Below are positions 43,618-54,662 of a stretch of 64,000 nucleotides of DNA, in pieces. The notes under the pieces were generated by a model. It was not told where the DNA came from. It searched no databases and saw only the letters and a list, made by a program, of their open reading frames with translations. The position numbers and the translations under genes were made by a program. Source of the stretch: Candidatus Competibacter denitrificans Run_A_D11 (GTDB lineage: Bacteria; Pseudomonadota; Gammaproteobacteria; Competibacterales; Competibacteraceae); NCBI RefSeq assembly GCF_001051235.1, contig NZ_CBTJ020000025.1, positions 31,701-95,700 on the forward strand, given 5' to 3'. Every line of letters starts with the position of its first letter. Positions within the stretch are counted from its first letter, which is position 1.

Positions 43618-44291
43618 TTGGGTTGCCTGAAGGATTGGCCAATGATTCGGCCCGCGATGAAGCGCGGTTCGTGGCACTGTGGGGACGCACTGTCCCGGAT
43701 TCGGCGGCGGCATCCACGGTTTATGCGCGCTTAAGAGTGCTTTACGCTGAACCTCAGCGCCATTATCACAGTTTTAACCACATCCGGCGTTGCCTGGATG
43801 AGTTCGATCCAGCGTCCGACTTGGTGGAAAACCCGGATACCGTTGAGATGGCGCTTTGGTTCCACGACGCGATTTACGTTCCAGGTGCCAAAGACAATGA
43901 ATTGCGCAGTGTTAAACTGTTTCGCCGATGTGCGGCGGGCTGTGCCAAGCCAATGTTTGCGCGACGAGTGAGCGATCTGATCATGGCGACCACGCATATC
44001 GATATCCCCGGCCAGGCGGATGCGCGCTTGATAACCGACATTGATCTTTGTAGCTTTGGGTTACCCTGGGAGCAGTTCGCGTGGGATGGCCAGCAGATTA
44101 GGGCCGAATGTCCCCAAACCAGCGATCAAAAATATTTTGCCGGCCTCCTGCGGTTCTTACAGCGCCTCTTAGGTCGCCAGCCGACCTTTTTCCTCACAGA
44201 TCACTTCGAGCGGCGCTACGGGCAAATCGCGCGGGCGAATACGTTGCGGTTGGTCGAGGAGTTACAGGCTCACGGGTATGATGGCCTCTAA
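43614..44291 (+). CDS. HD-domain predicted metal-dependent phosphohydrolase (COG4339-like)
   Basis: 225-aa protein with an HD-superfamily metal site spread along the chain: HYHSFNHIRRCLDEFD (first His), ALWFHDAIYVPG (the HD pair), and MATTHIDI and DIDLCSFGLPWEQF further on. The pattern matches uncharacterised HD proteins often called predicted phosphohydrolases; the substrate is not known. It overlaps nudC by 4 bases and the cyclase gene by 14 bases, so it is translated with nucleotide-metabolism and signalling neighbours. No signal peptide; cytoplasmic. Confidence 0.82.
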   Translation: MIGLPEGLANDSARDEARFVALWGRTVPDSAAASTVYARLRVLYAEPQRHYHSFNHIRRCLDEFDPASDLVENPDTVEMALWFHDAIYVPGAKDNELRSVKLFRRCAAGCAKPMFARRVSDLIMATTHIDIPGQADARLITDIDLCSFGLPWEQFAWDGQQIRAECPQTSDQKYFAGLLRFLQRLLGRQPTFFLTDHFERRYGQIARANTLRLVEELQAHGYDGL

Positions 44292-45279
44292 CGAGCAAAA
44301 TTCTCAGGACCACGCGGAAACCGCAGTAGGGGATCTGAGTTCCCTGGTGTCCGTTTTGGATGATCAATCGGCATCGCGTCAGCGAGTGGCGGCAACTGTC
44401 CTGTTCGCCGATATTTGTGGCAGTACTCATCTTTTTGAAAAATATGGTGATTTTCAGGCTCGGCAGATCGAAAGCCATATTCTGGATTTGCTTTCAGCCA
44501 AAACCATGCAATTTGACGGCACCGTCATCAAGACCATCGGCGATGAGATCATGAGCCGCTTTCCGGATGCGGAACATGCCGTGAACGCCGCCTGTAGGAT
44601 GCAGGAAACCGTCAAAAGTGACCCAGCGTTAAGCGAGCTGATCATTTCCATCAAAATCGGTCTGCACCATGGTCGGGTGCTGGTGGAGCAGGATGATTTG
44701 TTCGGTGACGCGGTGAATCTGGCTGCTCGTATGGTTTCTCAGGCTAAGGCTGACCAGATTATTACGACTCGGGAAACGATTGACTTTCTGCCGGAGGAAT
44801 TGCAGCGAACCACCCGTAATCTCGGTCAGGCGTGGGTAAGGGGTAAGCAGGATGAAATGGAAATCTTCGAAGTCCTCTGGCAGGAGGAGGGTTCTGGCCT
44901 TACCCAAATGGTCAACACCCGCCAACAAGAGGAGGTGCGCAGCCTGCTATTTGCACGTCTGTTCCTAGAGTATCGCGGTGAAAAAATTGAAATCGAACCG
45001 AGCGCGCAAGCTTTCAGCTTAGGACGCGGTAATCGCAATAGTTTGGTTGTTGATCAAGAGATGGTATCCCGCAGTCACGCCGATATCCAATTTCGGCAAG
45101 GTAAATTTATCCTGATCGATCACAGCACGAATGGGACCTATTTGCTGCTGGAGAACGGTTCCCGCTTTTTGGTCCGGCGTGAGGAATTTACTCTCCATGA
45201 TCGAGGTTGCATTTGCCTGGGACACGCGGTTGCAGACGATGCTGCTGATGTGATCCGTTACCAGTGCGTCCATGCCTGA
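44278..45279 (+). CDS. Class III adenylyl cyclase fused to an FHA domain
   Basis: 333-aa soluble protein. The cyclase domain (about 36-205) has both metal aspartates (D45 in LFADICGST, D89 in IGDEIM). The adenine-selecting pair is K85 and D140 (DLFGDAVN), and the transition-state pair is N147 and R151 (NLAARM), so cyclic AMP synthesis is the predicted activity. The C-terminal FHA domain (about 240-325) shows LGRGNRNSLVVDQEMVSRSHADI and DHSTNGTYLL, the residues that read phosphothreonine. This suggests control by Ser/Thr phosphorylation, although no such kinase is in the window. Two adjacent ATGs exist (44278 and 44281). It is the last gene of the run starting at hyfB. Confidence 0.9.
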   Translation: MMASNEQNSQDHAETAVGDLSSLVSVLDDQSASRQRVAATVLFADICGSTHLFEKYGDFQARQIESHILDLLSAKTMQFDGTVIKTIGDEIMSRFPDAEHAVNAACRMQETVKSDPALSELIISIKIGLHHGRVLVEQDDLFGDAVNLAARMVSQAKADQIITTRETIDFLPEELQRTTRNLGQAWVRGKQDEMEIFEVLWQEEGSGLTQMVNTRQQEEVRSLLFARLFLEYRGEKIEIEPSAQAFSLGRGNRNSLVVDQEMVSRSHADIQFRQGKFILIDHSTNGTYLLLENGSRFLVRREEFTLHDRGCICLGHAVADDAADVIRYQCVHA

Positions 45280-45311
45280 TCGGCTGGTAGGATTGACTCG
45301 AACGCCTAACT

Positions 45312-46046
45312 TTACAACACCTGTTTTAAGAAGGCTCGCGCTCTGGGTTCTTTAGGCGCGGTAAAAAACTCGGCAGGCGGGGCGTCTTCCAAAATTTTGC
45401 CAGCATCCATGAACAGAACGCGCTGGGCGACCTCACGAGCGAAGCCCATTTCGTGAGTCACCACCGCCATGGTCATCCCTTCCCGCGCCAATTGCTGCAT
45501 TACGTCCAGCACCTCGCCAACCATTTCCGGGTCGAGCGCGCTGGTCGGCTCATCAAACAGCATGACCTTTGGGTCCATGGCCAGCGCACGGGCAATAGCG
45601 ACCCGCTGTTGTTGGCCACCCGACAGCCGAGAAGGATACTCAGGTGCTTTTTCGGCGATCCCGACTTTGTTCAATAAGGCCATGGCTTTAGCGTCTGCTT
45701 CTGCGGCAGTGCGCTTGCGGACGATCCGTTGGGCGAGCGTGACGTTTTCGAAGACAGTCTTGTGCGGGAATAAGTTGAAGTGCTGAAACACCATCCCCAC
45801 TTCACGGCGCACGATGTTGATATTGGTTTTACTGTCCCCTAAATCCACGCCATCGATAATCACCTGACCGTCGTCGAAGGCTTCCAAGCCATTGAGGCAG
45901 CGTAGAAAAGTCGATTTGCCAGAACCGGATGGGCCGATGATCACGACCACTTCGCCTTTGCTGACCTGGGTGGATACGTTGTCCACCGCACGGATTGGCT
46001 TACCTCGGCCTGAAAACACCTTGACCAGATTATTGACCTTAATCAC
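45312..46046 (-). CDS. Polar amino acid ABC transporter ATPase (GlnQ/HisP type)
   Basis: 244-aa importer ATPase with Walker [11 protein letters not shown]-loop [13 protein letters not shown], signature [15 protein letters not shown], Walker [13 protein letters not shown] and H-loop [10 protein letters not shown]. The [14 protein letters not shown] segment after the Q-loop is typical of the polar amino acid uptake family. It starts with GTG inside the end of the permease gene (8-base overlap) and is last in the three-gene minus-strand operon. Specificity resides in the binding protein. Confidence 0.93.
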   Translation of the reverse strand: MIKVNNLVKVFSGRGKPIRAVDNVSTQVSKGEVVVIIGPSGSGKSTFLRCLNGLEAFDDGQVIIDGVDLGDSKTNINIVRREVGMVFQHFNLFPHKTVFENVTLAQRIVRKRTAAEADAKAMALLNKVGIAEKAPEYPSRLSGGQQQRVAIARALAMDPKVMLFDEPTSALDPEMVGEVLDVMQQLAREGMTMAVVTHEMGFAREVAQRVLFMDAGKILEDAPPAEFFTAPKEPRARAFLKQVL

Positions 46047-47007
46047 TGCGGGCGAACCTCCGTTCGAGCCAGAACAACAACTGTGAGAGTAAGGAGGTGA
46101 CGACCAGGTACAGCAGGGCTACGGTGAACCAGATTTCGAACGTGGCGAAGCTGGAGGTGATGATTTCCCGGCCGCTCTTCGTTAGATCAGTGATAGCAAT
46201 CACCGAAACCAGTGATGAGTCCTTGATCAAGCTGATAAATTGGCCAGCCAGCGGCGGGAGTACGCGCTTGAGCGCTTGCGGCAGCACGATGTGAGTCATG
46301 GTCTGTGCTGCCGTCATACCCAGTGAGCGCGCCGCCTCGGTTTGGCCTTTAGCGATGGATTGGATGCCAGCACGGATGATTTCGGCAGTGTAAGCGCCGA
46401 CAAACAGGGCTAAGGCGCCTATGCCGGCTACGATTCGATCCAGATTCAGCACCGTGCCGATGAAGAAATAGAAAATAAAAATCTGCACCAGCAGGGGAGT
46501 GCCGCGGATCAGCTCGATATAAAACACCGCCAGACCGCGCAGGGCCGGGTTGGGCGACAGCCGACATAAGCCGGTGATCAAACCGATAAACAAACCAATC
46601 AAGCCGGAAACGAAGGAAATCCAGATGGTGACCCACAATCCCCACGACAGCGGCCCGATTTTCCAGTGCCGTTGTGCGCCAATGCCATCACCTTCGGCCA
46701 CAGGATCGCCGATTTTGACTTTTAGGGTGTCGGTTTCGACGGTCAACGAAACCGCTTGGCCACCGTTGGCAGGCGTGATATCGACCTGACTGTAGGCCCC
46801 ATTCGGGTTGATTTTATTGATCGTTCCAGCTACCGGCGCGGCTTGGGTGTCCTCAGCCTGATAGAAGAAATATTGTGGCACGCGCGCCCAGCGCCACTCG
46901 TAATTCACGCGTTTGGTCGCCACCCACAATCCGATGGCCAAGCCCAGCAGGATCAGCGCCAGCAGCCCATGCCAGGGCCACTGGACGGAGGGTCTTTTCA
47001 GGGGCAC
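46039..47007 (-). CDS. Polar amino acid ABC transporter permease with periplasmic insert
   Basis: 322-aa HisM/GlnP-type permease. The first helix (about residues 12-30) is followed by a hydrophilic stretch of about 85 residues ([18 protein letters not shown] to about residue 120) before the remaining helices. This makes it longer than the usual 220-230 aa. The permease core has [13 protein letters not shown] and the EAA-loop [22 protein letters not shown] that contacts the ATPase. Start GTG lies 3 bases after the binding-protein stop. The same insert is known to me from some glutamate/glutamine-type permeases; its role is unclear. Confidence 0.9.
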   Translation of the reverse strand: MPLKRPSVQWPWHGLLALILLGLAIGLWVATKRVNYEWRWARVPQYFFYQAEDTQAAPVAGTINKINPNGAYSQVDITPANGGQAVSLTVETDTLKVKIGDPVAEGDGIGAQRHWKIGPLSWGLWVTIWISFVSGLIGLFIGLITGLCRLSPNPALRGLAVFYIELIRGTPLLVQIFIFYFFIGTVLNLDRIVAGIGALALFVGAYTAEIIRAGIQSIAKGQTEAARSLGMTAAQTMTHIVLPQALKRVLPPLAGQFISLIKDSSLVSVIAITDLTKSGREIITSSFATFEIWFTVALLYLVVTSLLSQLLFWLERRFARSD

Positions 47008-47010
47008 GAC

Positions 47011-47808
47011 TTATTGCACGTCTTTCAGCCAATCGGTGTTCTTGAACCACTTCTTGTGCAGTTTTTCGTGGGCGCCGTCTTTCTTGGTCTTAACGAGAAA
47101 ATTATTGAGCGCTTTAAGAAATTCTGGGTCGCCCTTGGCGATAGCCCAGCCGATGGGTTCGTCGGTGAACGGTTGATCGAGAAACACCAGTTTGCCTTCA
47201 CCGCGTTGGACGTTGGCCACCAGATTATAGGGGGCATCGTAAATGAAGGCATCGACCTTGCCGTTAACGACTTCCATCACGCCTTCGGCCTCGGTTTCGT
47301 AGGAGAAATATTTCGCCTTGGCGATATGCTTCTTAGCCGCGATTTCCCCAGTCGTGCCTAGCTTGGAAGCGATCTTGTAGTCGGGGTTGTTGAGGTCTTT
47401 ATAGGATTTGACTTTGCCGGCCAAATCCTTGCGCAGAAGAACGGTCTGACCGATCAGCATGTAAGGGTCCGAGAAATCCACTTTCTCCTTGCGTTCGTCG
47501 GTGATGGTCATCCCGCTCATGATGATGTCGCACTTGTTGGTGAGCAGCGCCGGGATAATGCCATCCCAGGCCGTGCTAACCAGCTCTAATTTAGCCGCAC
47601 TCAGCTCCTTGGCCATTAAGGCTGCTAAATCAGGATCGAAACCGATGATGGCACCACGCTTATCAGTCATCTCGAACGGCATGTACGCCGGCTCCAGACA
47701 AACCCGTAATCCGTCTTTTTTGATTTGCTCCAGCTTACCCGCCCAAACAGGGGCGGTGCCCAAGCCGAGCACGACGAGCGCGGCCAGCGCGACGAGACGG
47801 TTTTTCAT
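47011..47808 (-). CDS. Periplasmic polar amino acid-binding protein (SBP family 3)
   Basis: 265-aa substrate-binding protein of the GlnH/HisJ family. A signal peptide (LVALAALVVLGLGTAPVWA, cleaved before GKLEQI) is followed by LRVCLEPAYMPFEMTD and GFDPDLAALMAKEL. The ligand arginine region is IIMSGMTITDERKEKVDFSDPYM. A cystine residue early in the mature chain is single. ATG at 47808 is preferred over a TTG two codons upstream. First gene of the ABC operon. Exact ligand (glutamine, glutamate, lysine or arginine) cannot be fixed from the sequence. Confidence 0.9.
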   Translation of the reverse strand: MKNRLVALAALVVLGLGTAPVWAGKLEQIKKDGLRVCLEPAYMPFEMTDKRGAIIGFDPDLAALMAKELSAAKLELVSTAWDGIIPALLTNKCDIIMSGMTITDERKEKVDFSDPYMLIGQTVLLRKDLAGKVKSYKDLNNPDYKIASKLGTTGEIAAKKHIAKAKYFSYETEAEGVMEVVNGKVDAFIYDAPYNLVANVQRGEGKLVFLDQPFTDEPIGWAIAKGDPEFLKALNNFLVKTKKDGAHEKLHKKWFKNTDWLKDVQ

Positions 47809-47941
47809 GCGCAAATACTCTCTTTGGCGGTAGTTAAAATGGAAAAATCAGTCAAACCAAGCCTTGGCCGGCCAAGATCGGCTGAAGAACTGTAAGCATA
47901 GTGTAATATTTATTTTAGATGGAAAATCAAGCCATCTCACC

Positions 47942-49382
<1,441 letters not shown>

Positions 49383-49474
49383 CTAGGTGCCAACGCTAGA
49401 TCAAGGATTATTTCGAACAATCCAAAACAACGCAAAATTAATATCCTGGCACCAACGAGCTGTGGGGCAGGTTC

Positions 49475-50398
49475 TCAAAGGCCATGCTGATGATCGTGGT
49501 GATGATCGTGGTGGTGATCGTGGTGATGATCGTGATCATGGCCGGTTTGCGGCGCACCTTGCCAGTCTTCGCGGCCGACGACAGATGCACGGTACGAGCA
49601 GAACAGACAATTCATGTGGGCTTGGCCTTTTTCAGCCTCATGCAACCGCTCCAGAAAGGTGGCGACTACCAGCGGATGGGCATTCAAATAGGGCGCAACG
49701 ACCGCCTGCACGTCAGGGTGACGATTTTGATAATCGGCCACGGTGGCACGCACCTGCTCGACCAGGCGACCAGTGAACAACAAATACGGAAAGACGATCA
49801 CACGTTTGAAGCCCAGGCGGTGGATTTGTTCCAGCGCATCCGCCATCAGCGGCGCGGCCACAGCGGTATAGGCGGTTTCCGCCCAGCCGAAGCCCATGCC
49901 TTCCCACAGGATGCGGGTGATTTTGCTGATGTTGGAATTGGCGTCGGGGTCGGAACTGCCGCGCCCGATCACCAACAACAGCGTGTCCTTACGCTGGTAA
50001 TCCGCGCCGAAGTTGCTTTCGATGCTTTCAATCCGCTCTCGCGCGACTTGCAGCAGGTTGGGATGAACGCCTAAATCTGCACCGAAACTGACGTGCATTT
50101 CCGGGTGCTCGTCCTGAAAAGCCCTGAGCAATACCGGTAGATCATTTTTGACATGGCCGGCGGCCATCAGCAGGGCCGGTAATGCCGTGATATGGCGGAA
50201 ACCTTGTTGACGTAACTGTTCCAGAGCGTCCGGCACGCTGGGTTCGACCAGTTCCAGAAAGCCGGCCAGACAGGTGCGGTCAGGCAAGGCTTGCTGCAAC
50301 TGCGCCGCCAAGTTGTGAAATTCGGCTACACCGGCGGCGAGCCGGGTGCCGTGACCGATCAACAAAACGGCGGGGTGAGAGGGCAGGGGCTGAGTCAT
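49475..50398 (-). CDS. cbiX: Sirohydrochlorin cobaltochelatase CbiX, long form with His-rich tail
   Basis: 307-aa class II chelatase that inserts cobalt (or iron/nickel) into sirohydrochlorin for corrinoid or siroheme synthesis. Two related halves are visible. The first has LLIGHGTRLAAGVAEF and ALPALLMAAGHVKNDLP with its metal-site histidines; the second has LLVIGRGSSDPDAN and VIVFPYLLFTGRLVEQV, where the second histidine is not kept. After the fold come an MNCLFC (MxCxxC) motif known to bind an iron-sulfur centre in long CbiX proteins and a tail of alternating His/Asp (about residues 287-305), likely metal storage. No other cobalamin gene is in the window. Confidence 0.9.
   Translation of the reverse strand: MTQPLPSHPAVLLIGHGTRLAAGVAEFHNLAAQLQQALPDRTCLAGFLELVEPSVPDALEQLRQQGFRHITALPALLMAAGHVKNDLPVLLRAFQDEHPEMHVSFGADLGVHPNLLQVARERIESIESNFGADYQRKDTLLLVIGRGSSDPDANSNISKITRILWEGMGFGWAETAYTAVAAPLMADALEQIHRLGFKRVIVFPYLLFTGRLVEQVRATVADYQNRHPDVQAVVAPYLNAHPLVVATFLERLHEAEKGQAHMNCLFCSYRASVVGREDWQGAPQTGHDHDHHHDHHHDHHHDHQHGL
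49488..49540. repeat. Short tandem repeat encoding the CbiX His/Asp tail
   Basis: Imperfect repeats of a 9-12 base unit based on GATGATCGTGGT, read on the minus strand as alternating His and Asp codons. Such repeats are prone to slippage, so tail length may vary between strains. Confidence 0.8.
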
Positions 50399-50552
50399 CG
50401 GGATAATGAGGGTAGAGAGTGGAAGGTGATTGGCTATGATTGTACAAAGCGCGCCGCAGTATTGTTGAATCTTTTACTCGGTTGCTTATTCGTTTCCGCG
50501 CGGTGTTGATAAAGCGAAGGGCTGTTGGTCAGCCTGAATAAGGACCAAGCGC

Positions 50553-51311
50553 ATGAATCTGAACCACCGACAGCAGGACATTCTGCAACGGGTACGACAA
50601 ACCGGCTCAGTCGCTATTGAGGAACTAGCCAGCCAATTTGATGTTACCCCGCAAACCATCCGCCGTGACATCAACATTCTGTGCGAATCGGGGTTATTGC
50701 GCCGCTTCCACGGTGGCGCGGGCTTGCCGTCCAGTGTGGAGAACATCGCCTATCCGACCCGACAGGTGTTGCATCACGAGGAAAAGCGCCGCATCGGTCG
50801 GCTGGTGGCCCAACATATTCCCGATCAGTCCTCACTGCTCATCAATCTCGGCACCACCACTGAGGAGGTCGCCAAGGCACTGGTGGATCACGCCGACATG
50901 CGGGTGATCACCAACAACCTCAATGTCGCCTTGTTGCTGTCCGACAATCCCAGTTTTGAAGTCATTGTCGCCGGTGGCGTGGTGCGGCGGCGGGATCGCG
51001 GTGTGATCGGCGAAGCGACCATCGATTTCATCAAACAGTTCAAGGTCGATTTTGGCATTATCGGCATTTCCGGCATCGATCTGGATGGCACCTTACTCGA
51101 TTTCGATTACCGCGAAGTGCGGGTATCGCAAGCCATCATCGCCAATTCTCGCCAGGTGTTGCTGGTCACCGATCACAGCAAATTCGGCCGCAACGCAATG
51201 GTCAGGCTCGGTTCTCTCTCGGAGGTTGACATGCTGTTTACCGATCAGCCGCCGCCAGCGGCGATGAGCGAGTTATTGGCGCAGGCGGAAGTCCAGGTGT
51301 TCGTGGCCTGA
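50553..51311 (+). CDS. glpR: DeoR-family glycerol-3-phosphate regulon repressor
   Basis: 252-aa regulator. The N-terminal winged helix-turn-helix (RQQDILQRVRQTGSVAIEEL, DVTPQTIRRDINIL) leads to a GlpR-type sugar-phosphate sensing domain (INLGTTTEEVAKALVDH, VIAGGVVRRRDRGVIGEAT, FGIIGISGIDLDGTLLDFD). It lies directly upstream of glpK and in the same direction, and is the natural controller of the whole glycerol operon, released by glycerol 3-phosphate in characterised relatives. AAGGA precedes the ATG by 8 bases. Divergent from cbiX. Confidence 0.93.
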   Translation: MNLNHRQQDILQRVRQTGSVAIEELASQFDVTPQTIRRDINILCESGLLRRFHGGAGLPSSVENIAYPTRQVLHHEEKRRIGRLVAQHIPDQSSLLINLGTTTEEVAKALVDHADMRVITNNLNVALLLSDNPSFEVIVAGGVVRRRDRGVIGEATIDFIKQFKVDFGIIGISGIDLDGTLLDFDYREVRVSQAIIANSRQVLLVTDHSKFGRNAMVRLGSLSEVDMLFTDQPPPAAMSELLAQAEVQVFVA

Positions 51312-51336
51312 TCGTAGGTTGGCATGATTTTCATTT

Positions 51337-51400
51337 TTGTTCGAATTAAAAAATTTTTTTCGTTATTTGCGCTTTAATGCTCATTTAAGCTCGCTATACT
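51337..51400 (+). promoter_or_regulatory. Probable glp operon promoter with possible GlpR half-sites
   Basis: The A+T-rich gap before glpK has a good -10 box TATACT (51395-51400) with a weak -35 about 17 bases upstream. TTGTTCG (51337 onward) and TTTTTCG (about 51355-51361) resemble the TTCG halves of known GlpR operators, but a full palindrome is not evident. Position fits repression by the adjacent glpR product. Confidence 0.4.
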
Positions 51401-51457
51401 GTTTATAAAGTTTCTTTTGAAGAAATCTGAAGGGCGATCACCAAAAGAGGCGAGCCA

Positions 51458-52969
51458 ATGAGCGCGGGTTATGTGCTGGCCATCGACCAGGGTACGACCG
51501 GTTCCACCGTACTGATTTTCGATCATGACGGCCAGATCAGGGGTCGGGCTTATTCGGAATTTACCCAGCATTACCCCAAGCCGGGCTGGGTGGAGCACGA
51601 CGCCGAGGAAATCTGGCTGGTCACCGTGAAGGTGATCGCCGAGGCGTTGCGGGCGGCCAATATCCGCGCCAGCGAACTGTGCGCTATCGGCATCACCAAC
51701 CAGCGGGAAACGGTGGTGCTGTGGGATCGGGCCACCAGCCAACCCGTCGCCAACGCCATCGTCTGGCAAGACCGCCGCACCGCCCGCTTTTGCGATGAAT
51801 TGAAGGAACAAGGGCTGGAAGAAACGGTGCGCCGCAAGACCGGCCTGGTGATTGACCCCTATTTTTCCGGCACCAAGGTCAAGTGGCTGCTGGATAACGT
51901 GGCCGGGTTGCGCGAGCGCGCCGGACGCGGCGAGATCGCTTTCGGCACCATTGATTGCTGGCTGGTGTGGCGGCTGACCGGCGGCAAAGCGCACGTCACC
52001 GACTACTCCAACGCCTCGCGCACCTTGCTTTACAACATTCAGGACCTGCGCTGGGACGAGGAGATTCTCGACCGGCTGGAGATTCCAAAAGCCATCCTGC
52101 CGGATGTCAAACCGTCCGCTTGCGTGTACGGCGAAACCGACCCGGAGGTGTTTTTCGGGACGCGGCGGATTCCGGTGGCGGGCATCGCCGGTGACCAGCA
52201 GGCGGCTTTGTTCGGCCAGGCCTGCCACAGTCCGGGCCTGGCCAAAAATACCTACGGCACCGGCTCGTTCTTGCTGATGAATACTGGAACCAAGCTGGTG
52301 TTCAGCAAGGAAAAGCTGTTGACCACCATCGCCTGGGGGATCGGCGATGAACCGGTTGAATACGCGCTGGAAGGAGCCATCTTTATTACCGGCGCGGCGG
52401 TGCAATGGCTGCGGGACGGTTTGAAGCTGATCGGCTCGGCGGCGGAAATCGAGGAACTCGCCCGCTCTGTTCCGCACAACGAAGGCGTCTATTTCGTGCC
52501 GGCGCTGGTTGGGCTGGGTGCGCCGCATTGGGATCCTTACGCGCGCGGTCTGTTGATTGGTCTCACCCGTGGCAGCACGCAAGGGCATATCGCCCGCGCC
52601 GTGCTGGAGAGCATCGCCTATCAAACGCGCGACGTGATCGAAGCGATGCAGCGCGATTCCGGCATCACCTTGCAAGAGCTGCGTTGCGACGGCGGTGCGG
52701 CGGTCAACAGCCTGTTGATGCAGTTTCAGGCCGACATTCTCGGCGTGCCGGTGGACGTGCCGCGCATCGTCGATACCACCGCGCTGGGGGCGGCTTATCT
52801 GGCCGGTCTGGCGGTCGGATTCTGGGAAAGCCGGGCCGAACTGGCCCAGAAATGGCAATTGGCTCAGCGCTATACGCCGCAACTTGCTGAAGCGGAACGC
52901 GAGCGGCTGTTCCGGCGCTGGCACCAGGCGGTAGAGCGCGCCAAAGGCTGGGCGCTGGATGATGACTGA
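51458..52969 (+). CDS. glpK: Glycerol kinase
   Basis: 503-aa FGGY-family kinase converting glycerol and ATP to glycerol 3-phosphate. Visible motifs are the phosphate-1 loop [63 protein letters not shown] and [15 protein letters not shown]. Family length and sequence are standard. AGAGG precedes the ATG. Its stop overlaps the glpD start by 11 bases. With the importer and dehydrogenase downstream it forms the glycerol pathway of this operon. Confidence 0.96.
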   Translation: MSAGYVLAIDQGTTGSTVLIFDHDGQIRGRAYSEFTQHYPKPGWVEHDAEEIWLVTVKVIAEALRAANIRASELCAIGITNQRETVVLWDRATSQPVANAIVWQDRRTARFCDELKEQGLEETVRRKTGLVIDPYFSGTKVKWLLDNVAGLRERAGRGEIAFGTIDCWLVWRLTGGKAHVTDYSNASRTLLYNIQDLRWDEEILDRLEIPKAILPDVKPSACVYGETDPEVFFGTRRIPVAGIAGDQQAALFGQACHSPGLAKNTYGTGSFLLMNTGTKLVFSKEKLLTTIAWGIGDEPVEYALEGAIFITGAAVQWLRDGLKLIGSAAEIEELARSVPHNEGVYFVPALVGLGAPHWDPYARGLLIGLTRGSTQGHIARAVLESIAYQTRDVIEAMQRDSGITLQELRCDGGAAVNSLLMQFQADILGVPVDVPRIVDTTALGAAYLAGLAVGFWESRAELAQKWQLAQRYTPQLAEAERERLFRRWHQAVERAKGWALDDD

Positions 52970-54662
52970 ACCAGGGTCTGGCAAGCACAGACCAATGACC
53001 CTGCGCGAAAACAACGTCCGCAAGCTGGAGCAGGGCGTTTACGATGTGCTGATCGTCGGCGGCGGTATCAACGGCGCGGTGTCCGCAGCGGCGCTGGCGG
53101 GCAAAGGCGCACGGGTGGCGTTGATCGACCAGCGCGATTTCGCCGGGTTCACCAGCCAGCAATCGTCCAACTTGGCCTGGGGCGGGATCAAATATCTGGA
53201 AAGTGGCGATTACGGTTTGGTCAGAAAGCTGTGTATGAGCCGCAACCATCTGATCGACAGTTATCCGTCCCGCGTCAAGGAAATCCGCTTTCTCGCCACC
53301 ATCGACCAGGGTTTTCGCTGGTCGTCGTTATTTCTGTGGGCGGGGACTTGGGTTTATTGGCTGTTCGGTAACGGCTTCACCCGGATTCCGCGTTTGTTGG
53401 GCAAACGGACTATTGCCCGTGAAGAAACGGTTATCGATCTCGGTAATGCCGCAGGCGGGTTCGAGTATTCCGACGCCTATCTGTGCGATAACGATTCACG
53501 CTTCGTCTTCCAATTCGTGCGCTCGGCGATGGATCGGGGCTGCATCGCCGCCAATTACGTCGATGCGCTCGGCGCCCGGCGCGAGGATGGCCTTTGGATG
53601 AGCCGCGTCCGCGATCTCGATAGCGGCCGCGCTTTTGATGTCCGCGCCAAGGTGCTGATCAACGCCGCCGGGCCGTTTGTCGATGAATTCAATCAACGCA
53701 GCGGCGAGCAGACCGAGCATCACCATCTGTTTTCCAAAGGCATCCATTTAATTGTGCCGAGAATCACCCCCAGCGCGCGGATTCTGGCCTTCTTCGCTGA
53801 TGATGGCCGCTTATTTTTTGCCATCCCAATGGGCGCGCGCACCTGCATCGGTACCACTGACACCCGCGTCGAAAGCCCATTTACCGAAGTGACCGAAGAA
53901 GACCGCCAGTTCGTGCTGGACAACATCAACAAACGGCTGCGTTTGCCGCAGCCCTTGACGCGCGCCGACATCATCGCCGAACGCTGTGGGGTGCGGCCGT
54001 TGGTGGTGCGGGCCACGGCAGAGGGACAAACCCGCGATTGGATGCAGCTATCGCGCAAACATGAAATCGACGTAAACCGGGCGCAGTCGCACCTCAGCAT
54101 CTTCGGCGGCAAGCTGACCGATTGCGTCAATGTCGGTAATGAAGTCGCCGACATCGTGGAAAGCTTGGGGATCGCGCTATCGCACCGCCGCTATAAATGG
54201 TATGGCGAACCGCACCGCTCGGTGCGAGAAGAATACCTGCATCAAGCGCAATTGATGAATTTGGACAGCTACACTTTTCCCGGAGCGATGGAGAGCCTCA
54301 CCAGCCGCTTGTGGCGGCGCTACGGCGATAAAGCGTTCCGGCTGTTGGAAGACATCCGCGAAGACCCTCGCCAGGCCGAGGTGCTGATCCAAGGCACCGA
54401 ATATCGCCGCTGTGAAATCGGCTTGGCCCAGCGTCAGGAAATGATCGTCAAGCTGGAAGATTTTTTGCGGCGGCGCTCCAAAATTGCGCTGGTGGTGCGG
54501 CCTGAGAACATTCGGCACGCGCCCGGCTTGATGGACGCCTGCGAGATGCTGTTTGGTGATCATGCCAAGGAAAAATTCGATGAATATTTTCAGGAACCGC
54601 TGATGATGGAGCAGCCCGATCAACCCATGAACGAAGCCCGAAACGCCGCACCATGCAATTGA
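52959..54662 (+). CDS. glpD: Aerobic glycerol-3-phosphate dehydrogenase
   Basis: 567-aa FAD enzyme of the DAO family, peripheral at the inner membrane, oxidising glycerol 3-phosphate to dihydroxyacetone phosphate and reducing quinone. The FAD loop is [18 protein letters not shown]; other family blocks are [47 protein letters not shown] and [15 protein letters not shown]. The annotated ATG overlaps glpK; a second ATG at 52995 ([12 protein letters not shown]) is also plausible because the first 12 residues are not family-like. Compared with E. coli GlpD it has a longer C-terminal domain. The end overlaps glpS by 10 bases. Confidence 0.95.
   Translation: MMTEPGSGKHRPMTLRENNVRKLEQGVYDVLIVGGGINGAVSAAALAGKGARVALIDQRDFAGFTSQQSSNLAWGGIKYLESGDYGLVRKLCMSRNHLIDSYPSRVKEIRFLATIDQGFRWSSLFLWAGTWVYWLFGNGFTRIPRLLGKRTIAREETVIDLGNAAGGFEYSDAYLCDNDSRFVFQFVRSAMDRGCIAANYVDALGARREDGLWMSRVRDLDSGRAFDVRAKVLINAAGPFVDEFNQRSGEQTEHHHLFSKGIHLIVPRITPSARILAFFADDGRLFFAIPMGARTCIGTTDTRVESPFTEVTEEDRQFVLDNINKRLRLPQPLTRADIIAERCGVRPLVVRATAEGQTRDWMQLSRKHEIDVNRAQSHLSIFGGKLTDCVNVGNEVADIVESLGIALSHRRYKWYGEPHRSVREEYLHQAQLMNLDSYTFPGAMESLTSRLWRRYGDKAFRLLEDIREDPRQAEVLIQGTEYRRCEIGLAQRQEMIVKLEDFLRRRSKIALVVRPENIRHAPGLMDACEMLFGDHAKEKFDEYFQEPLMMEQPDQPMNEARNAAPCN

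Noticed and set aside
49488..49540. CRISPR-like or iteron-like array
   Set aside because: The units are 9-12 bases, have no spacers, and simply encode the His/Asp tail of CbiX.
51374..53023. Minus-strand open frame of about 549 codons opposite glpK
   Set aside because: It is the mirror frame of a high-G+C real gene; glpK on the plus strand has all family motifs and the minus frame has none.
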